From JADDRA01 sp035553895 (GTDB lineage Bacteria > Actinomycetota > Acidimicrobiia > Acidimicrobiales > CADCSY01), in assembly GCA_035553895.1 (NCBI GenBank), contig DATMJI010000039.1, positions 1 to 24,417 on the forward strand: a stretch of DNA of 24,417 bases, written 5' to 3'. A model generated the notes under the pieces. It was given only the letters and a program-made list of their open reading frames with translations. It did no database searches and had not been told where the DNA came from. Both the position numbers and the translations under genes were made by a program. Positions 6,769 to 14,080 of this stretch are shown piece by piece (position 1 is the stretch's first letter; every line of letters starts with the position of its first letter).

Positions 6769-9342
6769 GTGGACGAGGCCGGCTCCGAGGACAGCTTCCG
6801 CCTGCCCCGCTCCGTGGCCCCCCGCCGCTACCAGTTGCGCATCGAGCCCGACCTGGCCACCGCCACCTTCTACGGCACCGCCGCCGTCACCGTCGACGTG
6901 GCCGAGCCGGTGGACGCCATCGTCTGCAACGCTGCCGACCTGGACATCGACGGTGCCTGGGTCACCACCGGCGACGGGCGCCGCATCGACGCCGAGACGG
7001 CGACGGACGCCGGACGCGAGCGCCTGACGCTCACCCTCGTGTCCACCCTGGCCCCCGGGTCGGCCACCGTCCACCTGGGCTTCCGGGGCCGCATCAACGA
7101 CAAGCTGGCCGGGTTCTACCGCAGCGTCTACACCGACGCCGACGGCGCCGAGCAGGTCATCGCCACCACCCAGATGGAGCCCACCGACGCCCGCCGCGTC
7201 TTCCCCTGCTGGGACGAACCCGACCGCAAGGCCGTCTTCTCGGTCACCCTGGTGGTGGCCGAAGGCCTGCTGGCGCTGAGCAACGGGGCGGTGGTCGACC
7301 GGGCGCCCGCCGGCGACGGCCGGGTGGTCGTGCGCTTCGCCGACACCGTGGCCATGAGCACCTACCTGGTGGCCCTGGTGGTGGGTCCCCTGGAGGCCAC
7401 CGAGGCGGTCGACGTCGACGGCGTGGCCCTGCGGGTGGTCCACGTGCCGGGCAAGGGGCATCTCAGCGTCTTCGCCCTGGAGGTGGGCGCCTACTGCCTG
7501 CGCTGGTTCCGGGACTACTACGACATCGCCTACCCCGGGGACAAGTGCGACCTGGTGGCCCTGCCCGACTTCGCCTTCGGCGCCATGGAGAACCTGGGCG
7601 CCATCACCTTCCGCGAGCAGGTGCTGCTGGTCGACCCCGACGCCGTGGCCCGGGTCGAGCTGCAGCGGGTGGCCCACGTGATCGCCCACGAGCTGGCCCA
7701 CATGTGGTTCGGCGACCTGGTGACCATGAGGTGGTGGAACGGCCTGTGGCTCAACGAGGCCTTCGCCACCTTCATGGAGGTCACCGCCATCGAGGCCTTC
7801 CGGCCGGACTGGCGCCGCTGGGAGTCCTTCACCACCGATCGGGCCACCGCCTTCGCCGTCGACGCCCTGTCCAGCACCCGGCCCGTCGAGTACCCGGTGC
7901 GCTCCCCCGAGGAGGCCGAGGGCATGTTCGACGTGCTCACCTACCAGAAGGGCGCCTCGGTCCTGCGCATGCTCGAGCAGTACCTGGGGGCGGACGCCTT
8001 CCGGGCCGGCATCCGCCGGTACCTGGCCGCCCACGCCTTCGCCAACGCCGAGACCACCGACCTGTGGGACGCCATCGAGGAGGCCACCGGCGAGCCCGTG
8101 CGCCGGATCATGGACGCCTGGATCTTCCAAGGGGGGTTCCCCCTGGTCAGCCTGGAGCACGCCGGCGACGGCACGCTGTCGCTCACCCAGCAGGCCTTCA
8201 CCCTCGCCGGTGGCCGGGCCGAGGCACCCGGTGCCGGGAAGGACGAGCGTCGCTGGCCGGTCCCCGTGCTGGTGCGCTCGGGCGCCGGCGAGATCCACCG
8301 GGTCCTGCTCGAGGACGGGGCCGCCGCCCTCGACGCGGCCGAGCCGGTGGTGGTCAACGCCGGGGGCCACGGCTTCTACCGGGTTCGCTACGACCCGGCC
8401 CTGCTCGGTTCCCTGCGCCGGTCGCTCGACGCCCTGGCACCGGTGGAGCGGTCGCTGCTGGTGGACGACACCTGGGCCGCCGTGCTGGCCGGTGACACCC
8501 CGGCGTCGGCCCTGCTGGAGCTGGCCGAGGGCTTCGCCGGCGAGCGCAACCCGACGGTCTGGACCGTCCTCCACAGTGCCCTGGCGGCCCTCGACCACGT
8601 CCTGGAGGGCGAGGGCCGCACCCGGCTGCAGCGCTGGTTCCGCCACCTCGGCGGACCGGCCCTGGCCGAGCTGGGATGGGAGCCGGCAGTAGGCGAGGAC
8701 GAGCTCACCCGCCAGACCCGGGGCCTGGTCATCACCGCCGCCGGCGTGCTGGGCGACGACGCCGCGGTGCAGCGCCGGGCCCGGGAGGTGCACCGCAGCG
8801 CCCTCGCCGGGTCGGCCCCGGTCGATCCCGAAGTGGCGGCGGCGGCGCTGGCGGTGGTGGCCTCCACCGGGACGGCCGAGGACTACGAGGCCATCCTCGA
8901 CCGCTCCCGGACCGCCCCGACACCCCAGGAGGCGCTGCGCCACCTCCACGCCCTGGCTCGCTTCCCCGGTGTCGACCTGGCCCGGCGCACCCTGGCCATG
9001 ACCCTGACCGACGACATGCGCTCCCAGAACGCCCCCTACGTGCTCGGCCGGCTCCTGGCCAACCGCCATGCCGGGGCCACGGCCTGGGCCTTCCTGGAAG
9101 AGCACTGGGGCGCCGTCACCGCCCGCTTCCCCGACAACTCCATCCCGGTGATGCTCGGGGGCATCACCGGCCTGTCCACCCCCGAGCTGGCGCCGCGGGT
9201 GGCCTCGTTCCTCGACGATCATCCCGTGCCCCAGGGAGCGCTCAGCGTGGCTCAGCACCGCGAGCGCCTGGCCGTCAACGTCGCCCTGCGGGAACGAGAG
9301 GCCGATCGGCTCACCCGGTGGTTGGCACGCTGGTCGCACTGA
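6769..9342 (+). CDS. pepN: Aminopeptidase N (M1 zinc metallopeptidase)
   Basis: This 857-aa cytosolic M1 aminopeptidase removes N-terminal residues from peptides. The substrate-recognition motif GAMEN is at 271-275. The zinc site is HELAH (H307, catalytic E308, H311) followed 18 residues later by NEAF with the third ligand E330. The N-terminal beta-domain, with PRRYQLRIEPDL near residue 20, and the long alpha-helical C-terminal half (ERAP1-like) complete the family layout, and the length is typical of actinobacterial enzymes. The GTG start at 6769 is supported by the TAGCAT box just upstream. The stop at 9342 overlaps the next gene by about 25 bases, implying co-translation with the phosphoesterase. 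An 891-codon open frame lies antisense but has no homology features. Confidence 0.95.
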   Translation: MDEAGSEDSFRLPRSVAPRRYQLRIEPDLATATFYGTAAVTVDVAEPVDAIVCNAADLDIDGAWVTTGDGRRIDAETATDAGRERLTLTLVSTLAPGSATVHLGFRGRINDKLAGFYRSVYTDADGAEQVIATTQMEPTDARRVFPCWDEPDRKAVFSVTLVVAEGLLALSNGAVVDRAPAGDGRVVVRFADTVAMSTYLVALVVGPLEATEAVDVDGVALRVVHVPGKGHLSVFALEVGAYCLRWFRDYYDIAYPGDKCDLVALPDFAFGAMENLGAITFREQVLLVDPDAVARVELQRVAHVIAHELAHMWFGDLVTMRWWNGLWLNEAFATFMEVTAIEAFRPDWRRWESFTTDRATAFAVDALSSTRPVEYPVRSPEEAEGMFDVLTYQKGASVLRMLEQYLGADAFRAGIRRYLAAHAFANAETTDLWDAIEEATGEPVRRIMDAWIFQGGFPLVSLEHAGDGTLSLTQQAFTLAGGRAEAPGAGKDERRWPVPVLVRSGAGEIHRVLLEDGAAALDAAEPVVVNAGGHGFYRVRYDPALLGSLRRSLDALAPVERSLLVDDTWAAVLAGDTPASALLELAEGFAGERNPTVWTVLHSALAALDHVLEGEGRTRLQRWFRHLGGPALAELGWEPAVGEDELTRQTRGLVITAAGVLGDDAAVQRRAREVHRSALAGSAPVDPEVAAAALAVVASTGTAEDYEAILDRSRTAPTPQEALRHLHALARFPGVDLARRTLAMTLTDDMRSQNAPYVLGRLLANRHAGATAWAFLEEHWGAVTARFPDNSIPVMLGGITGLSTPELAPRVASFLDDHPVPQGALSVAQHRERLAVNVALREREADRLTRWLARWSH

Positions 9343-10487
9343 GCCAGCTTCGATCCCTGCGCCGGCCGGGCACCGGGGCGGCGGTGTTCGCCCGGGAGGA
9401 CACCGCCGTGCAGGTGACCTGGGGCGACCTGCCCGCCGGTGGCGTCCGCGCCCGGGCCGCCGGCGCCGCCGCCGATGTCGACCACCGAGGCGGGCCGGGG
9501 GCCGTGGTGCTCTCCGGCCTCGAGCCAGACCGGGGGTTCGAGGTCACCGTGGCCACCGGCGACGGCGACGATCACCAGGTCATCCACGTCGCCACCCTCG
9601 CCCCGCCCCCCGGTGACGAACTGTTCCGGCTGGCCACCGTCAACGACGTCCACCTGGGCGACCCCTCCTTCGGGCGCTTCCCCACGGTCGCCCATCCCGC
9701 CGAAGGGTCGGTGGCCCCACCCGAGCTGTGCCTCGCCGCCGCGGTCGACGAGCTGGCGGCGTGGGGGGCGCAGCTCATCCTGGTCAAGGGCGACGTCACC
9801 GACCACGGCCGCCGCCACGAGTGGGAGCGGGTGGCCAAGATCCTGGCCGGACCCGGGATCCCGGTCCTGGTCATGCCCGGGAACCACGACGTGGTCAACG
9901 AGGCCATCGACCCGACGGAGATCCTCGCCGGCTCCGGGATCAGCTACCGGGCCGGGGCGCCGTCGGCCCACGACGTCCCCGGCCTGCGCCTGGTGCTGGT
10001 CGACACGACCGAGCGGGGCCACAACAGCGGGACCATCGCCGCCAGCACCGAAGCGGCCGCCCAGCTGGTGGCCGAGGCTGAAGGACCGGCCCTCGTCGCC
10101 CTCCACCACCACCCCCAGCGCCACCCGGTCATGACCCATCCGCCGCGGGGCATTCCCGGCGCCGAGGCCGTCCCCTTCCTCGACGCCCTGGCCGCCGCCA
10201 ACCCGGCCACCATGGTCGTCACCGGCCACAGCCACCGCCACCGGGCCCACCGCTGGGGACCGCTGGTCGTGGCCGAGGTCGGCTCGCCCCAGGACTATCC
10301 CGGCACCTGGGCCGGCTACGCCGTCCACCGGGGCGGCATCCGCCAGGTCGTGCGCCGGGTGGCCGCCCCCGGGGCCATGGCCTGGACGGAGGCGACCAAG
10401 GACAGCTTCGCCGGCCTGTGGGGCCGCTGGTCGCCGGGCACCCTCGACCAGCGCTGTTTCACCCACCCCTGGCCCACCCGCCCCTGA
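9318..10487 (+). CDS. Calcineurin-like metallophosphoesterase
   Basis: This protein of about 389 aa has the complete two-metal calcineurin fold signature: DVH (D110, H112), GDVTD (158-162), GNHD (188-191), LHHHP and GHSH (303-306). Residues 1-100 form a beta-rich region (VQVTWGDLPAGGVRARA; VLSGLEPDRGFEVTVATG) resembling the fibronectin-III-like N-terminal domain of purple acid phosphatase relatives. No signal peptide is evident, so it probably acts in the cytoplasm. The substrate (cyclic nucleotide, phosphodiester or phosphomonoester) is unknown. The start is uncertain: GTG at 9318 overlaps the pepN end by 25 bases, and GTG codons at 9384 or 9408 are alternatives. It converges with the OpuC binding-protein gene. 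Confidence 0.88.
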   Translation: MVGTLVALSQLRSLRRPGTGAAVFAREDTAVQVTWGDLPAGGVRARAAGAAADVDHRGGPGAVVLSGLEPDRGFEVTVATGDGDDHQVIHVATLAPPPGDELFRLATVNDVHLGDPSFGRFPTVAHPAEGSVAPPELCLAAAVDELAAWGAQLILVKGDVTDHGRRHEWERVAKILAGPGIPVLVMPGNHDVVNEAIDPTEILAGSGISYRAGAPSAHDVPGLRLVLVDTTERGHNSGTIAASTEAAAQLVAEAEGPALVALHHHPQRHPVMTHPPRGIPGAEAVPFLDALAAANPATMVVTGHSHRHRAHRWGPLVVAEVGSPQDYPGTWAGYAVHRGGIRQVVRRVAAPGAMAWTEATKDSFAGLWGRWSPGTLDQRCFTHPWPTRP

Positions 10488-10503
10488 GGGCAGGGGCTCG
10501 GCG

Positions 10504-10535
10504 CCGCCGCCGTACCCGAGAAGCCGGGGCGGCGG
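10504..10535. terminator. GC hairpin between convergent genes
   Basis: CCGCCGCC (10504-10511) pairs perfectly with GGCGGCGG (10528-10535) around a 16-base loop that itself contains CCCG/CGGG. It fills the 49-base gap between the phosphoesterase (+) and the binding-protein gene (-). No U-tract is present on either strand. Confidence 0.5.
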
Positions 10536-10536
10536 G

Positions 10537-11517
10537 TCAGCGGTCGAAGCGCAGGCCGTAGACCTCTTCGTAGCCGAGCAGGCACTGCGGGCGCTCGGCG
10601 CACTCGGGGGGGCCGCCCAGCACTAGGGGCTCGTCCACCTCGGCCAGGTCCGAGACCGCCTCGAGGTCGTACTCCTCGGCCGTCTCGGCGGTGACGACCA
10701 GGGCGTTTTGGTCCTGGGCCTCCGAGGGCTCGAGCAGCTCCAGACCCTCGGGGAGCAGCTCCTCCACCCGCTCCACCCCCTCGTCGACGGGCAGGGCCTC
10801 GACGTCGCCTCCGGCGAGGAGGACGAGCAGGCTCTGCACGTACTCGGGGACGATGTCGAGCTCGCCCCGCTCGATGGCCGGGAACACGACCTGCTCACGG
10901 GCGCCGAGGTTGGCCTCGACGCTCACCTCGTAGCCGTGGGCCCGCAGCACGTGGGCGTAGAGGTGGGCGAGGATCTGGCTCTCGGTGAAGTTGAACGAGC
11001 CCACGGTGAGCGGACCCGAGCCTTCGGGCGACTCGATGTCGAGGAGGCCTTCGCTCTCGGCGTAGTCCCGGGCCACCGCCTCGGGGTCCTCGCGATCGGC
11101 TTCGACCCGCCGGTTGAGCTCGGTGATGGCCTCGGTGGTGAGGGCCTCGGACACCCCGTCGAGGGCGTCGACGGCGGGGCCGTTGACCACCTCGGTGCGC
11201 ACGAGGGGCACGATGTTCTCGGCGCCCTGGAGCTCCTTGTCGTCCTCCAGGACCACCCAGTCGTTGGCGGCGATGGCGGCGTTGGTGGAGAAGAGCACGG
11301 CGATGTCGATCGACCCCTGCTCCAAAGCGGTCACGGTGATGGCACCCGGATCGAGGGGCTGGAAGCTGAAGGCGGGGGCGGCGCCGTCCCCGGCGCCGTC
11401 GCCGGACTCGACGGTGGAGGGATCCGAGTCGGTGCAGGCGGCCAGCACCAGGGCGGCGGCGACGGCCACAGCGACGACCAGGGACGAGCGCGGCGGAGCG
11501 GGTCTGGTGGTTTCCAT
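10537..11517 (-). CDS. OpuC-type compatible-solute binding lipoprotein, circularly permuted
   Basis: This 326-aa lipoprotein is the substrate receptor of the adjacent glycine betaine/choline-type ABC transporter. Residues 1-28 form a lipoprotein signal with lipobox LAAC (Cys28), followed by an acidic linker. The domain order is unusual. Residues about 50-160 correspond to the normal C-terminal half (LFSTNAAI, VVLEDDKELQ, LTTEAITELNRRV). Residues about 168-326 correspond to the normal N-terminal half (LTVGSFNFTESQILAHLYA, ELDIVPEY, NALVVTAETAE, LVLGGPPE, ending YGLRF). In normal OpuC proteins the YGLRF-like segment runs directly into the LDPG-like segment that here starts the mature protein. 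A GTG at 11568 overlapping the permease stop (GTGA) is an alternative start, but the ATG at 11517 gives a better signal peptide. It is the last gene of the permease operon. Confidence 0.9.
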   Translation of the reverse strand: METTRPAPPRSSLVVAVAVAAALVLAACTDSDPSTVESGDGAGDGAAPAFSFQPLDPGAITVTALEQGSIDIAVLFSTNAAIAANDWVVLEDDKELQGAENIVPLVRTEVVNGPAVDALDGVSEALTTEAITELNRRVEADREDPEAVARDYAESEGLLDIESPEGSGPLTVGSFNFTESQILAHLYAHVLRAHGYEVSVEANLGAREQVVFPAIERGELDIVPEYVQSLLVLLAGGDVEALPVDEGVERVEELLPEGLELLEPSEAQDQNALVVTAETAEEYDLEAVSDLAEVDEPLVLGGPPECAERPQCLLGYEEVYGLRFDR

Positions 11518-11564
11518 CGGGCCATGACACCACGCCGGCCGCCGGCCGGCCACTCCGGCGCCGT

Positions 11565-12230
11565 TCACCGGCTGCGGGCCCCGGCCGGGGTCACCCAGCG
11601 CTGGAGGGCACCGAGGCCAACCTCGGTGGCCATGGCCAGCACGGTCACGGTGAGGGCCCCGGCGAAGACCTCGACGTGGTCCCCCGTGCGCAGTCCCACC
11701 AGGATGAGCGCTCCCAGCCCGCCGAAGCCGACCAGGGCGGCGAGGGTGGCGGTGGCCACCACCTGCACGGCGGCGGTGCGCACGCCGGCCATCACCAGGG
11801 GCAGGGCCGAGGGCAGCTCGACCGAGGTGAACACCTGGCGGCCGGTCATCCCCATGGCCCGGGCCGCCTCCACCATGTCGGCGTCGACCTCGGCGACCCC
11901 GACGTAGCTGTTGGTCACCATGGGCGGGACGGCCAGGGCCACCAGGGCCACCATGGTGGGCACCAACCCGATGGAGCTGAGCTGGAGGGCGATGACCAGC
12001 ACGGCGAACGACGGCAGGGCCCGGCCCACGTTGGCGACGTTCACGGCCACCACGCCCCCCCGCCGCAGGTGGCCCAGCACCAGGCCGGGGGGGAGGGCCA
12101 GGGCCAGGGCCAGGGCCAGGGCGGCTACCGACACCCCCAGGTGCTCGACGATCAGCTGGGTCAGGCCGTTGCCGCCCCGCCAGTTGGCCCGGTCGGCGAA
12201 GAAGGCGGCGACGTCGCCGAGGAAGCCCAT
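11565..12230 (-). CDS. OpuC-type ABC transporter permease 2
   Basis: This 221-aa inner-membrane permease belongs to the glycine betaine/carnitine/choline importer. The start MGFLGDVAAFFADRANW, an LTQLIVEHLG segment, five to six hydrophobic helices, and the EAARAMGMTGRQVFTSVELP coupling loop (with MGMT) are typical of the OpuCB/OpuCD pair. The ATG at 12230 shares one base with the stop of the upstream permease (TGATG), indicating translational coupling. Its own stop overlaps the alternative GTG of the binding-protein gene. Helix 1 contains an uninterrupted Ala-Leu run encoded by a GGGCCA hexamer tandem repeat (about 12095-12122), a place where length changes by slippage would be expected. Confidence 0.92.
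   Translation of the reverse strand: MGFLGDVAAFFADRANWRGGNGLTQLIVEHLGVSVAALALALALALPPGLVLGHLRRGGVVAVNVANVGRALPSFAVLVIALQLSSIGLVPTMVALVALAVPPMVTNSYVGVAEVDADMVEAARAMGMTGRQVFTSVELPSALPLVMAGVRTAAVQVVATATLAALVGFGGLGALILVGLRTGDHVEVFAGALTVTVLAMATEVGLGALQRWVTPAGARSR
12095..12122. repeat. Hexanucleotide tandem repeat (GGGCCA)n inside permease 2
   Basis: Four perfect GGGCCA units plus a partial fifth encode an Ala-Leu ladder in the first membrane helix of the permease on the minus strand. A change of one unit would add or remove two residues without breaking the frame. Confidence 0.7.
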
Positions 12231-12880
12231 CAGCGCCCCCGGCGGGCCCAGGGGGTGAGGAGGCGCTGCACGCCGACGAGGGCCACGTCGGCCGCCGCCG
12301 CCAGGGCCACCGACAGCACCGAGCCGACGACGAGCGGGGTGCGGAAGTCCCGGTTGAGACCGTCGAGGATGAGCTGGCCGAGCCCGCCGTGGCCGATGAG
12401 GGCGGCCACCGTGACCAGGCCGACGATGGTCACCGTGGCCACCCGCACCCCGGCCACGACGGCCGGGAGGGCCAGCGGCAGCTCGACGCGCACCAGGCGG
12501 AGCAGCGGGTGCATCCCCATGGCCGTGGCCGCCTCGGTCACCTCGGGCGCCACCCCGTCGAGGCCGGCCACGATGTTGCGTACGAGGATCAGCAAGGTGT
12601 AGCTGATAAGGGCGATCAGGGCCGTCGTGCGGGTCAGTCCCGTCCACGGCAGCAGCAGGGCGAACAGGGCCAGGGAGGGGATGGCGTAGAGGGCCCCGGT
12701 GGCACTGAGCACCGGGCCCTGCCAGCGCCGCCAGCGGCGCACGGCCAGGGCCAGGGGGAACGACAGGATCAGGCCGGCGGAGACCGCCGCCGCCGTGAGG
12801 GTGACGTGGTCGCCCAGCAGGTCGATGATCTCCTCACCGTGGGCACCCACCCAGTCCCAGTCGACCCACGGCTCGGCCAC
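12230..12880 (-). CDS. OpuC-type ABC transporter permease 1
   Basis: This 216-aa membrane permease is the partner of the downstream permease. The N-terminal VAEPWVDWDWVGAHGEEIIDLLGDH is followed by about six hydrophobic helices. The ATP-binding-protein contact loop EAATAMGMHPLLRLVRVELP and the IGHGGLGQLI motif are characteristic. The GTG at 12880 is chosen because a TAGCCT box lies 8 bases upstream and because the open frame further upstream runs antisense through the ATPase gene. It is the first gene of a three-gene operon (permease, permease, binding protein). Its promoter is interlocked with that of the divergent ATPase gene. Confidence 0.92.
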   Translation of the reverse strand: MAEPWVDWDWVGAHGEEIIDLLGDHVTLTAAAVSAGLILSFPLALAVRRWRRWQGPVLSATGALYAIPSLALFALLLPWTGLTRTTALIALISYTLLILVRNIVAGLDGVAPEVTEAATAMGMHPLLRLVRVELPLALPAVVAGVRVATVTIVGLVTVAALIGHGGLGQLILDGLNRDFRTPLVVGSVLSVALAAAADVALVGVQRLLTPWARRGR

Positions 12881-12888
12881 GCCCGGGA

Positions 12889-12894
12889 AGGCTA
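12889..12894 (-). promoter_or_regulatory. TAGCCT -10 box of OpuC permease operon
   Basis: The hexamer lies on the minus strand, 8 bases before the GTG at 12880. Only 4 bases separate it from the + strand -10 box of the ATPase gene, so RNA polymerase could occupy only one of the two promoters at a time. Confidence 0.5.
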
Positions 12895-12898
12895 CGGG

Positions 12899-12904
12899 TA
12901 GCGT
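12899..12904 (+). promoter_or_regulatory. TAGCGT -10 box of OpuC ATPase gene
   Basis: This TANNNT hexamer lies 9 bases before the GTG at 12914. It faces away from the permease operon box at 12889-12894 in a 33-base intergenic gap. Confidence 0.5.
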
Positions 12905-12913
12905 CGCAGGGTC

Positions 12914-13987
12914 GTGTTGCGCCTCGAGCACCTGACCAAGCGCTTCGGTGAGGCCGTGGCCGTCGACGACCTCTCCCTGGAGGTGGGCGACGGCGAGCTG
13001 TGCGTGCTGGTGGGTCCGTCGGGATGCGGCAAGACCACCACCATGAAGATGGTGAACCGCCTGGTGGAGCCGACCAGCGGGCGCATCCTCCTCGACGGGG
13101 AGGACGTGACCGCCGGCGATCCGGTGATGCTGAGGCGGCGGATCGGCTACGTGATCCAACAGGTGGGCCTCTTCCCCCACCAGAGCATCGCCGGCAACGT
13201 GGGCACGGTGTGCCGCCTGCTCGGGTGGGACAAGAGCCGGACGGCCGATCGGGTCGACGAGCTGCTCGACCTGGTCGGCCTCGACCCCGCCACCTACCGC
13301 GACCGCTACCCCCACCAGCTCTCCGGCGGCCAGCGCCAGCGGGTGGGCGTGGCCCGGGCCCTCGGGGCCGACCCCCCGGTCCTGCTCATGGACGAACCCT
13401 TCGGCGCCATCGATCCCATCACCCGGGCCCGCCTCCAGGACGAGTTCCTCCGCCTCCAGGCCGAGGTGCGCAAGACCGTCGTCTTCGTGACCCACGACGT
13501 GGACGAGGCGGTGAAGCTCGGGGACCGCATCGCCGTGCTCGCCCAGGGCGGGGTGCTGGCCCAGCACGGCTCCCCCGCCGAACTCCTGGCCCAGCCGGCC
13601 GACGACTTCGTGGCCGACTTCGTGGGCGCCGACCGGGGGCTCAAGGCCCTGGCCGTCACCCCCATCGACCGCCACGCTCTCGAGCATCCCCCGGCGGTGG
13701 CCGAGGGCGACACCGTGTCCGGGGCCCGGGCCGCCATGGAGGCCGCCGGCGCCGACTTCGCCGCCGTCGTCGACGCCGACGGGCGGCCCCGGGGGTGGCT
13801 GGATCGGGACGACACCACCGGGGAGGGCAAGGTCGGTGAACGCAGCCGGCCGGTCGGCGAAACGGTGGCGGCCTCGGCCAGCCGGCGCCAGGCCCTCTCG
13901 GCCCTCCTGCTGGCCGACTGCGGCCGGGTGGCCGTCGTCGACGGCGATCGCCTGTGCGGCGTGTTCACCTCCAACAGCCTGCGCTAG
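12914..13987 (+). CDS. OpuC-type ABC transporter ATPase with CBS domains
   Basis: This 357-aa ATPase energises the compatible-solute importer. Walker A GPSGCGKT is at 34-41, signature LSGGQ at 136-140, and Walker B LLMDEP at 157-162, followed by FVTHD with the switch histidine. The order and length match OpuCA/OpuAA. Residues from about 240 form two CBS-like repeats (ALEHPPAVAEGDTVSGARAAM; VGETVAASASRRQALSALL), the module that senses ionic strength or nucleotides in osmoregulated transporters. It is transcribed away from its permeases and binding protein, whereas typical opuC operons place all genes on one strand. The GTG at 12914 is supported by the TAGCGT box. Confidence 0.93.
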   Translation: MLRLEHLTKRFGEAVAVDDLSLEVGDGELCVLVGPSGCGKTTTMKMVNRLVEPTSGRILLDGEDVTAGDPVMLRRRIGYVIQQVGLFPHQSIAGNVGTVCRLLGWDKSRTADRVDELLDLVGLDPATYRDRYPHQLSGGQRQRVGVARALGADPPVLLMDEPFGAIDPITRARLQDEFLRLQAEVRKTVVFVTHDVDEAVKLGDRIAVLAQGGVLAQHGSPAELLAQPADDFVADFVGADRGLKALAVTPIDRHALEHPPAVAEGDTVSGARAAMEAAGADFAAVVDADGRPRGWLDRDDTTGEGKVGERSRPVGETVAASASRRQALSALLLADCGRVAVVDGDRLCGVFTSNSLR

Positions 13988-14003
13988 CCCGCCCAGTCGT
14001 TCC

Positions 14004-14041
14004 GGGCCCGGGAGACCGCCGGTTCCCCATCGGCCGGGCCC
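14004..14041. terminator. Possible hairpin after OpuC ATPase
   Basis: GGGCCCGG (14004-14011) pairs with CCGGGCCC (14034-14041) around a 22-base loop, beginning 16 bases after the ATPase stop. There is no U-tract, and GC-rich DNA often yields such matches, so this is weak. Confidence 0.3.
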
Positions 14042-14080
14042 CAGGGTCGGGTTCACCTGGCGTCGTGGAAGGATGTCCGG

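Noticed and set aside
6664..9339. An 891-codon open frame on the minus strand opposite pepN
   Set aside because: The + strand frame carries all M1 catalytic motifs. The antisense frame is Gly/His/Val-rich low complexity with no motif, a common shadow in very GC-rich DNA.
10537..11517. The permuted receptor as two broken half-genes or a frameshifted duplicate
   Set aside because: One uninterrupted frame has a proper lipobox, a linker and both halves complete without overlap. No second copy of either half is nearby.
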